Part shown: positions 55,494 to 64,000 of the stretch, one piece after another
Layout of the letters: every line of letters begins with the position of its first letter
Numbering within the stretch: position 1 is the first letter of the stretch
NCBI RefSeq assembly: GCF_964204645.1
Contig: NC_134032.1
Coordinates: 10,038,275 to 10,102,274, forward strand
DNA: 64,000 nt
Reading direction: 5' to 3'
DNA from: Tubulanus polymorphus
Lineage: Eukaryota > Nemertea > Palaeonemertea > Tubulaniformes > Tubulanidae
The notes under the pieces: generated by a model
Seen by the model: only the letters and a program-made list of their open reading frames with translations
Told to the model about the DNA's origin: nothing
Databases searched by the model: none
Translations under genes and position numbers: made by a program

Positions 55494-58400
55494 CTACCGG
55501 AGGGATTTATGTACATCTAGACCTATTTTGATGAATTTAGCCATATTTAAAGTTGGATTTTTTAATACATCTAAGTTCCGAAAGGTATTTATATCTAAGT
55601 GGTTTTCACGGAGTTCGGTTAGCAAATTACAATCGAAAATAAAATGTACTTCGTCTCCTAAAACGTTGCAGGCGGGGCATAATCTATCGGTTCTGTGTAA
55701 ATGAAGGTTTGATAATCTATTTACAGGTAGGAGATAAGACCCAATCCTGAACTGGAATAGACTGGTCACTAAATCGTCATCAAGCTGATTAATATAGTTT
55801 TCAAATTTGATATCCTTCTTATATTGCCTAAAATCTATCTCTTGTACGTGCTGGTCTCGGAGTACACATTTTAATTTCTTTGAGAGTGTCATAGAGTTAA
55901 CCATTAATTGCTGCGTCCAAATATATGATAGACCGCAGTCATCAAATAACAGCCAGGGGCTCTTAAACCTGTCATTAACATATAAATTGAGAGATATTTT
56001 ATAAAGGATTGAACTTAGTTTAGTTTGCTTGCACGATACCGTTTTAGCCCAAAAATTGATCATTCTACGTTTTACTTCAATATACATAGGATAACGCCCT
56101 AGCTCTGCCAGCACTTGCACATTATGGGAATACTTCGTAACTTTCATAATAATTTTACAGAATAAGCAGTGGAGGTTTTCTAGTAAATCGAGATTCTCAT
56201 AACCCCAGATTTCGCAGCCGTATAGAGCTACAGGAGCGACACACATGTCAAATAGTTTAAGCATTACATCTATCGGAAGTTTCAAACGTCTACCCTTCTG
56301 AATAATAGAAAACATGGCTCTCATAGCTTTATCATAAAGATATTTTTTTGCTTTAGCGAAACTGCCATTCCAGTTGGATTTTACTCCAAGATACAAATAA
56401 CCTTCAACTACCACTAACTCTTGGTTACCAAACATAAATTTTCTTGAAATTTTCTTGATCCTACTTTTACTTCTAGCGAAGACTAATATTTTAGTTTTAT
56501 CAACATTCACTGAAAGGCCATTGTCGGCGCAATATTCAAATAGTGTCTCTAAATGTAACTGGAGAGATTTTTCATCTTCAGCAAGAATAACTGTGTCATC
56601 CGCATACAGGACAATGAATAGATTAAGTAAAGTCCCTAGTTCTGGATCACAATTCAGATTCAGTTTTTCAATAAACGACAAAGTTGGATTACTGCGCGTG
56701 AAAAAAAAACTCTTTAATATCGTTTAGAAATAGGGAAAATAGAATTGGTGATAAGTTTTCATCTTGTGGCAAGCCTCTATCTGCAGCAAAGTATTGTGAT
56801 GTGTTACCGTTAAATTTAACACATGACTTAACGGAGTTATAAATATTTTCAACTATATTTAAGAAATTCCCCTTTATGCTACTATCGATTAATTTTCTCC
56901 ATAATGTAACTCGACAAACCGAGTCAAAAGCCTTCTTAAAATCAACAAAGGCGCAAAAAAGTCTCCTTCCCTGACAAAGGTACAATTCGACAATAGTTTT
57001 CAATGTATAAATGTGATCAATAGTTGAATATTTTGGTCTAAAACCGGCTTGGACCTCGCTAATCATATCATTTGAATCTAGGAAAGCTGACAGTCTATGA
57101 TTAAGTATACTGGCTAGTAAACAATTTACCTAAACAACTAACAAACGTAATGCCTCGATAATTATCAGGATTAGTGGGGTCGCCTTTCTTCTTAAAAATA
57201 GGTTTGATTACTCCTACGGACCATGTTTCTGGAACATGTCCAGTTTTAGATACTAGATTGAATAGGTTTTGTAGTATGTTAACCAAACAGGGATAACGGC
57301 TAAATTTTAATAACTCATTAGTGATTCCATCGATACCAGAAGCCTTATTGTTTTTTAAGAAAGAGATAGCTTTAGTTACTTCATCGACAGTTATGTCGCA
57401 GTTAAGAATATGATTGTCATAGACAGGAGGTTCATCATCCGTATGTTCTACATGATCGTTTATTCCGTTTGCATCGTTTAAATCATTTAGTTGCATAAAA
57501 TGTTCGAAGAAGATATCAATATCAATATTAGCATTACTGTCTTTTGCACCAGTCGCGGAATTTAGAATCGCCCAGTACTTTTTCGGATTATTGATTTCGC
57601 AATCTCTTAGTTCTTTGATAAAAGCTTCTTTTTGTTTTTTCTTACTTTCTCGGATAATTCTTTTGTATTTCTTGGATGAGTTTTTAAGAGCGTCAAAGTT
57701 AGAAGGGGTTGGACGGCCCCTATAACGGCTTTTCCTATAATTATATTCTTTACGCGCATCCCTACAGCTCCGGCCATACCACTTATTACGAACTGGGGTT
57801 CTACGACTCCTACTTTTCCTGTGATACATCAAATCACATTCTTCTGCACTTTCTAACAAGGAAGATACAAATCTATCAGTGAGCTCATTTATATAGTTCG
57901 GAGACTGGCTAACTAGGTCCTGTAGTCCATTCAAAAGTAGATCATTAAGGCCAATATCACATAATTTAGATTCAACTTTCATGAAAAACTGATCCGATCT
58001 ATCATTGTCCCACCTAATTGAAGGCTTTTCGTTTACTTGTTCATGGTTCTCATTATCAGCAACAATAGGGACCTTAGAATTCTTAAGTAAACATAGTCTA
58101 AGTGGACTGTGCCCATCAGACAGTAAAGATTCAAATGGCATTATCTGGAAATCATAAACAGATTCAAAAAGGTCAATATCACATACAAAATAATCAATAA
58201 CACTAGTTTCCCTAAAAGTATAATTACCAGACTGGTCACCACCACATCTGCCATTAAGTATAATCAAAGAATGGTTCTTACAAAGATCAATTAGCTGATA
58301 GCCGGTATTATTAGTTCTTTTGTCTTGATTGTTTAGCAGGGTGTAAATCGTCCTCTAATATATGGTTATCAGGTTCTAGAAAGTCTGGTACACATAAGGT

Positions 58401-58865
58401 GTGAGCATTAAAGTCACCTGTAATTAGCACGTTAAAATCGTTTTCAATCTTTAGCTGTAATAATTCCAACTCTATTTCACTAATTGCTCTATTCGAATAG
58501 TATTTACTTGTTTCAGGGGGAATATAAACCACTCCTAAAAGTATGTTTTTATTGAACTTAAACAAATCCTTATCTAAACAGTACCAAGATACAAATGGGC
58601 ACTCAGTAAGTATTGGATCTATCATACTATCTAAACAACGCCTATAAATGATACCGATTCCACCCGATTTCCTGTTCGAAATTTTCTCCCTGTTTTTAAA
58701 ATGTGATACATATGAATCAGGCAAATCATGACTTAGATTCCCATCTACATCGTCGAGGTGGGTTTCAGATAAACAAATGAAATCATAGCTCCGAATAAAA
58801 TCTTCAAATTCCGGGACACCGAGTTTACTATTAATACCACATATATTGAGACTCGCAAAGTTGAT
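55494..58865 (-). pseudogene. ORF2 of retrotransposon A: endonuclease and reverse transcriptase
   Basis: The APE-type endonuclease begins near 58865 (SLNICGINSKL, CLSETHLDD) and includes LITGDFNAHT. Reverse transcriptase motifs: KPIFKKKGD, AGFRPKYSTIDH, FVDFKKAFDS, and YADD in LYADDTVILAED. The C-terminal finger is CPACNVLGDEVHFIFDC. Frameshifts lie near 58315, 57100 and 56690. The leader upstream (58956-59138) ends in an in-frame TAA at 58956. The protein cannot be made whole. Confidence 0.85.
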
Positions 58866-59186
58866 ACTTTTGATTGGTTGATTATTATCGACGTCTAATT
58901 TGTTTTCTTCACTAATACTAGCATAATAAGTGTCTAATTGGATACCTTCAACGTTTTAAAGAGGGGAGACATCTTCAATTAAATTATCAATTACATCATA
59001 ATCATTATTTTCACTATTTATATCTGAGTCATTATTTACATCACGATCATTAATTTCACTATTTACATCAGAATAATCACAGAAAAGAGTAAAACTATCT
59101 ACATAGTCCAGAGCATAGCACCGACCTTTCGAGAGCAACGCTATTCGTTCGAGACATTCGATGAGTATAGTTCCCTCCGCCGCATC

Positions 59187-60001
59187 CTAATTGCTGTCCA
59201 TGGGAGCGCGGTCCCGACGATCGCGGATAACGAGCTTATCCTTAACGAAGTACGCATTTTTCCCGCTGGCCTTCGCAGCCCTGAGTTCGGGTAGTTTCTC
59301 GCGCCGACGATCGGCCCACTCTTTCGGCACTTGTTCGCTCAATCCCTTCGATGTTCCGGTTAAGTTTTTCGCCACGGATCGAACAAGTTCTCGGTCTTTG
59401 AAATGTTCAAATTTCGCGTGGTTTTTTCTGATCACTTCTCGGACGCCCGAGCCGGTGAACTCTCGCAAAGTCGATAGACTGGACTACTTCGTCCTCTAGT
59501 CTAAGATCGTTCTTGCAGAACCCTTTCACCTTTTCCTCCGCGTCTTCGCCTACTGCTTCATCGATCCCGTAGAAAATCAAGTTATCTCGCATGCTCCGCC
59601 ATTGCTGGTCTAACAGGAGTTCGTGATCGGAATTCGCGAGTATTTCTTGGTCCGCTACCTGTTTTTCTAGATGCTGAACTTTGTTACGCAGCATCTCATT
59701 CTCCTGCTTAAGAAGCCTCACGTCCTCGTGACAGTATTCGAGTGACTGCTTAACGTCATTCATGTTTTTTTTCGAGATTGTCTAGCTTGTTCAGTTTATT
59801 AATAATCTCGTCCAGTTTCGCATACAGCGCTTGGTCGTCTCGCGGCGTCGTAGTTTTCTGTTCAAGAATTTGCTTCAGTTGTTTTTCGGAGATGTGTATG
59901 GGTGTCGCAGTCGAGTTTCTGTTACTGGTCTGGTTGGTCTTCGTCGTCAGTTTCGGCTGTTTTCTCGGGGGAGAAACGCTCTGCCGACTGCTACTCGCCA
60001 T
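59187..60001 (-). pseudogene. ORF1 of retrotransposon A, L1-type RNA-binding protein
   Basis: Basic Ser/Pro/Thr-rich N-terminus (MASSSRQSVSPPRK), a coiled coil (NEMLRNKVQHLEKQVADQ), an RRM-like part (DNLIFYGI, VHRLGRPRS) and a C-terminal domain (FKDRELVRSVAKNL). These are the parts of an L1-like nucleic-acid chaperone. Two frameshifts break it: one at an A8 run near 59765, one near 59410-59460. Confidence 0.7.
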
Positions 60002-60233
60002 GACTCTCGTTGTTGGGGTTGGAAGAGAGAGGGTGAAAAAAAAACTTCGCGTTAAAATCGAAAATAAAACGTTTCTTTTTCGAACAGGGTTATGCTCACA
60101 CACAGCGTTATGTGGTTAATGTATTGATATTACTGGGAAATAGTTTTGATTATCAGTTAAAACTAACCTCGTTGCTTGTGTTCTAGGAGCACACCGAGAG
60201 TACGTCCGTACAGTTTGAAATCCGCGCACGGCC

Positions 60234-62376
60234 TGATTACGATTACGATTACGATTACGATTTATTTACACTCCAACCATTTCCATGGTATATGGAGGAA
60301 AACTATTACACATGTATATACAAATATTTACAAAACAACACTAAAGTGATTAAAATTTAGAGAATGAAAACGTAACGAAATATATATATACATCAACTAT
60401 TTACAATACTATATATACTATTGGAGGGATCTATATACATCTAAGCCGGTCTTAATGAATTTAGCTAAGTTGACCGTTGGGTTTTTCAGAATATCAAGGG
60501 TATTAAAGGTATTCAAATTCAAAAAGTTTTTGCGTTGTTCGTTAAGTAAGGTACAGTCAAACAGAAAATGGGATTCGTCACCTAAAGTATTACAAGTGGG
60601 GCATATTCTATCGGCTCTGTCTAAATGAAGGTTTGAAAATTTGTTCACAGGTAAAATATAGGACCCGACCCTAAATTCAAATAAACTAGTTCCTAAGTCA
60701 TCACCAAGTTCTATTATATACTTCTCTAACCTAATATCATTTTTATATTGCCTAAAGTTAGTGTATATCGGATTAGTATTTATGGCAGATACAGTTTCTT
60801 GAAGGTGCTGGTCACGGAGTATCTGTTTTATTCGTTTTGAAAAAGATTTACTGTTAGTCATGAATTGCTGCGTCCAAATGCAGGACAAACCACAGTCATC
60901 AAACGTTTTCTTTATATATGATAACCAAGGGCTCTTAAATTTATCCCTTAAAAATAAATTGAAAGATATTTTATAGAGTATTGAATTAAGTTTGGTTTGC
61001 TTTCCAGATACTGTTTTCACCCAAAAGTTAATCATCCTGCGTCTAACATCTATATTCAAAGGGTAACGTCCTAGCTCTGATAAAACTTGTAAGTTGCGAG
61101 AATATTTCGTCACTTTCATTAAGATTTTACAGAAGAAGCAATGAATATTTTCTAATAAATCAAGATTTTCATATCCCCAGATCTCACACCCATACATGGC
61201 TATTGGAGCAACACACGTATCAAATAATTTAAACATAACATCTATGGGCAATTTCAAACGTCTGCCTTTTTGAACGATCGAAAACATAGCTCTGATAGCT
61301 TTATCGTAAAGATACTTTTTTGCCTTAGCAAAGTTACCATTCCAATTGAATTTTACTCCGAGATAAACATAATCTTCAACTACCTCTAACTCTTGATCAC
61401 CAAACATAAATTTCGAAATCGTTTTTATCCGGGATTTACTTCGCGCAAATACTAGTACTTTAGTTTTCTCTGGGTTAACAGTGAGACCATTAGCCGCGCA
61501 ATATTCAAATAAGGTATCTAAGTGTAGCTGAAGAGATTTCTCATCCTCAGCAAGAATAACTGTATCATCTGCGTATAGTATTATGAATAAATTCAGTAAA
61601 GTATCAATATCCTGATCACGATTCAAATTTAGTTTTTCTATAAATGACAAAGTTGGTTTTCCACGATCAATGAAAAATTCTTCAATGTCGTTTAAGAATA
61701 ACGAAAAGAGGATAGGTGAGAGATTTTCGCCTTGTCTTAAGCCTCTATCAGCTGCAAAGTATTGTGACGTGCAACCATTTAATTCAACACATGATTTTTT
61801 ATACATATTTTTGACCACATTGAAAAAGTTTCCATTAACATTGTTAGCAATTAATTTTCGCCATAACTTTACCCTACAAATCGAGTCGAAAGCTTTCTTA
61901 AAATCAACAAAGGCGCAAAAAAGTCTTATTCCCTGACAAAGATACAGCTCTACGATTGTTTTAAGCGTGTAAATATGATCAATGGTGGAATATTTCGATC
62001 TAAAGCCAGCCTGGGCTTCACTTATAATGTGATTCGTATCTAGAAATGTTGACAATCTTTGATTTAGGATACTTTTAAATAATTTACCAAGACAGCTAAC
62101 TAAGGTAATACCTCTATAATTATCAGGATTAGAGGGATCGCCATTCTTTTTGAAAATGGGTTTGATGACGCCTATAGACCACATCTCTGGAACATATCCT
62201 GTTTTAAGAACTAAATTGAATAATTTTTGTAATATATCAACTAAAAACGGATACTGACTAACTCCCAGCAGCTCATTCGTGATTCCATCAATGCCTGGGG
62301 CCTTATTGTTTTTGAGTAAAGAGATAGCCTTAATTACCTCATCACTGGTTATATCACTGTTCAAAATATAATTGTG
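60234..62376 (-). mobile_element. Non-LTR retrotransposon B, 5'-truncated
   Basis: Close relative of A, cut at its 5' side inside the reverse transcriptase region, with a tail of GTAATC repeats. It shares the GGCC target with A (60230-60233 and 62377-62380). Confidence 0.85.
60418..62364 (-). CDS. Reverse transcriptase part of retrotransposon B, 648 codons open
   Basis: The frame is open from the 5' truncation to the natural stop. It shows DGITNELL, KPIFKKNGDPSN, AGFRSKYSTIDH, FVDFKKAFDS, LYADDTVILAED (catalytic Asp pair near residue 265) and the finger CPTCNTLGDESHFLFDC. No endonuclease, so it is not autonomous. The undamaged frame suggests a younger insertion, or less decay, than A. Confidence 0.85.
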   Translation of the reverse strand: MNSDITSDEVIKAISLLKNNKAPGIDGITNELLGVSQYPFLVDILQKLFNLVLKTGYVPEMWSIGVIKPIFKKNGDPSNPDNYRGITLVSCLGKLFKSILNQRLSTFLDTNHIISEAQAGFRSKYSTIDHIYTLKTIVELYLCQGIRLFCAFVDFKKAFDSICRVKLWRKLIANNVNGNFFNVVKNMYKKSCVELNGCTSQYFAADRGLRQGENLSPILFSLFLNDIEEFFIDRGKPTLSFIEKLNLNRDQDIDTLLNLFIILYADDTVILAEDEKSLQLHLDTLFEYCAANGLTVNPEKTKVLVFARSKSRIKTISKFMFGDQELEVVEDYVYLGVKFNWNGNFAKAKKYLYDKAIRAMFSIVQKGRRLKLPIDVMFKLFDTCVAPIAMYGCEIWGYENLDLLENIHCFFCKILMKVTKYSRNLQVLSELGRYPLNIDVRRRMINFWVKTVSGKQTKLNSILYKISFNLFLRDKFKSPWLSYIKKTFDDCGLSCIWTQQFMTNSKSFSKRIKQILRDQHLQETVSAINTNPIYTNFRQYKNDIRLEKYIIELGDDLGTSLFEFRVGSYILPVNKFSNLHLDRADRICPTCNTLGDESHFLFDCTLLNEQRKNFLNLNTFNTLDILKNPTVNLAKFIKTGLDVYRSLQ

Positions 62377-63038
62377 GGCCCCACTCCGCGCGGTTACGCC
62401 ACCGTGCGGGATTTACGCGAAGCAGCAAACACAAACACGGCCACTCTCTCAATTTTCAATGATAGAAATCGTGTGTGCATTTCAATTATTTCGGCTGTTA
62501 GGGTTATAAGGCACAATATAAGTTGATGATGTGATATGGCGATGTTAATTAATGATAATTCCGCAGTGAAGCTAGTCACGAACGGTACCGATTGAGTGTA
62601 CAGCTGCCAAAAACACTGAAATGTGCGTAGTTGCGTAACTATTTGCAGTGAATTGCAGACGAAACATGAAGCCTTAACGGCCGTTTAAAAGAAAATTACC
62701 AATCGCAATTGTAAAATAAAAATGAGATAGAACCTAAGTTAAAATTCTGGCCATTTCTAAAATGTTATTAATAATTTTTAGTCAGTGCGGAACGTTTAGT
62801 TTTCCAACAATAATGAGGGGTGGTAGGTAGTCATGCAATTCAAGTCATCATTTATTACACGTTACTTCCGTGTTGTTGAAAATCTCGCGAGTCCTGGACC
62901 AAACCCCATTGAACAGTGTGATCTGTGTGCTGGCCACAAATGCACACAGATCACACTACACCACCCATTACACACTCCAGTACCCACAGCTTTCATATAT
63001 CCATCCAAATATTTAGAGTGTCTTTCTTCCTGGATATA
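62377..63038 (-). mobile_element. R1 repeat copy 4, main part
   Basis: Continues R1 from the GGCC after the LINE pair to TTTCTTCCTGG. Same 5' truncation as copies 1 and 2, though with its own substitutions. Confidence 0.75.
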
Positions 63039-63179
63039 GCGAGAGCCTTCTAGTTTACTAACACGTGACATAAACAACATAGACAAACCAAAAGAATAAT
63101 CTTTTAGTAGACTTGTAATTTAAGTCAGTATTAACGGTACATCCAATCGATCACATCGAAAACCCTTAATACCATCAGA

Positions 63180-63268
63180 TTAGAAACATATTCCGCCTCC
63201 ACATTTGTTACTGCAACAATCATCACCGCTTGAACACATGGTCATCGCTCCCGTGCACTCGTTATAGC
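63180..63268 (-). CDS. ICK-d exon 2, cystine knot
   Basis: 89 bases with all six cysteines; the second loop is acidic (SSGDD) where ICK-c has AIGSD. Confidence 0.82.
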
Positions 63269-63726
63269 CTAAAAGAAGGACGTTAGAAATGGAATTTCGA
63301 AGTGAATCACTTTTTTTACTTCAATTGCAGAAATAATTGAACTTCCCACCCTGGTTGTAGGACCCATGATAACCCAGACGATTATAATGATCATAAATGA
63401 CCCTCGTTCATGTCGACCATTCAAAGTTAAGGAAATACATGTATATAAGAACAACATTCCGTGTTAATTAAATTGATTTTTGTCAGAATATAAATATGTT
63501 GTATAATATCTGAAATGCAATTTATCAAATTCATTTAATCAATTGATAAACAAATGTGTAGGCCTACTGATAATCGCAACTTTAATTCATACCTATTATG
63601 CATGAAATCCTTTGAAATTGTGTATCATTTTCCTACGTTTTACTCACCCCATGACTCAGCAAATGACGCAGCACTGACCACAATCGTAACAATAGCACAT
63701 ACACGAGGTATCAAATCAGTAAACAT
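63180..63726 (-). CDS. ICK-d: two-exon secreted cystine-knot peptide, 55 aa
   Basis: Exon 1 (63648-63726): signal peptide with CAIVTIVVSAASFAES, donor GTGAGT, phase 1. Exon 2 (63180-63268): acceptor TTTTAG, six cysteines with spacing C-x6-C-x5-CC-x3-C-x4-C, ending GGGICF and TAA. Exon lengths (79 and 89 bases), phases and intron size (379 versus 389) match ICK-c. The loops between cysteines vary more than the signal peptide, a pattern common in venom and defence peptides. The TATA-like AATATACAATG upstream is in the same place as in ICK-c. Confidence 0.82.
63648..63726 (-). CDS. ICK-d exon 1, signal peptide
   Basis: 26 codons plus one base; the donor TGGG then GTGAGT keeps phase 1, as in ICK-c. 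Confidence 0.8.
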
Positions 63727-63779
63727 TTTCGTCGACTATAATTTTAATTGAAATATATTAGCAACTTGGCACTTTCCAC

Positions 63780-64000
63780 AAATTATCGTACATTGTATAT
63801 TCAATAATCTTCAATAGGCTCTCAGCTAATTAATCTTTTGTCAGATACCAGGTTCATGCTGCTTCGTAAAAAAAACTGACAATAGATAATGTGTCAAAGT
63901 ATCGATAACGGGTTTTGTGCCTTGCTGGTTTGAATGCCGTGCTATCAAGCGTTTCGTCAAAATTAGTCGGAACAGTTTGTTTAACAGTAGGAATGAAAAT
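63780..64000 (-). promoter_or_regulatory. ICK-d upstream flank, duplicated from ICK-c
   Basis: AGGCTCTCAG, CAGGTTCA, TGCTGC and CAAAATTAGTC recur in the same order as upstream of ICK-c (51,550-51,760). The conserved flank probably includes the promoter. Confidence 0.5.

Larger units (their letters stand above)
55296..60228 (-). mobile_element. Non-LTR retrotransposon A, near full length, inactive
   Basis: On the minus strand: 5' UTR, ORF1 (59187-60001), ORF2 with endonuclease, reverse transcriptase and C-terminal zinc finger, 3' UTR, and a tail of GTATTC repeats. It is flanked by CGGCC (55291-55295 and 60229-60233). Domain order fits the Jockey/CR1/I/L1 range; I cannot fix the clade. Both ORFs are broken. 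Confidence 0.85.

Overview
The window is nuclear DNA of an animal. Coding sequence is sparse, genes are split by GT-AG introns, and the rest is rich in non-LTR retrotransposons, MITE-like hairpins and microsatellites. Three intronless rhodopsin-type receptor paralogs, small cystine-knot peptide genes and a Polinton-type fragment with a chromodomain integrase fit a marine lophotrochozoan such as a nemertean, annelid or mollusc. No single feature fixes the phylum.

Layout. (1) 1-9.8 kb: two tandem units of 4,878 bp. Each holds a LINE 3' end (called R1 here), a 2.8-kb Polinton-like fragment and two propeptide exons. The array appears to lie inside a cystine-knot peptide gene, ICK-a, whose signal exon is not in the window. 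(2) 10.3-12.7 kb: last exons of ICK-a. (3) 17.0-22.9 kb: its paralog ICK-b, complete from signal exon to stop. It has eleven coding exons, and from exon 3 on every internal exon is a symmetric phase 2-2 cassette. (4) 25.3-29.1 kb: a second secreted-protein gene with a TATA promoter, a signal exon and four tandemly duplicated phase 1-1 exons rich in Ser-x-Glu. (5) 29-42 kb: little coding; MITEs, a large hairpin, (GA)n, and a likely promoter plus noncoding first exon. (6) 42.5-43.7 kb: an intact DHHC palmitoyltransferase. (7) 46.9-54.3 kb: three minus-strand GPCR genes and one GPCR relic, with a tiny two-exon six-cysteine peptide gene (ICK-c) among them. (8) 55.3-63.0 kb: two related non-LTR retrotransposons inserted one beside the other at the same CGGCC target inside an R1 copy. 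(9) 63.2-63.7 kb: ICK-d, a second tiny two-exon knottin gene paralogous to ICK-c.

The shared theme is secreted, cysteine-rich or acidic peptides built from small exons whose symmetric phases let them be duplicated without breaking the frame. ICK-c and ICK-d are too short for ordinary ORF calling and were found by reading splice sites. Their role (toxin, defence peptide or signalling ligand) cannot be told from sequence alone. The larger knottin precursors carry many Lys-Arg sites and may release several peptides.
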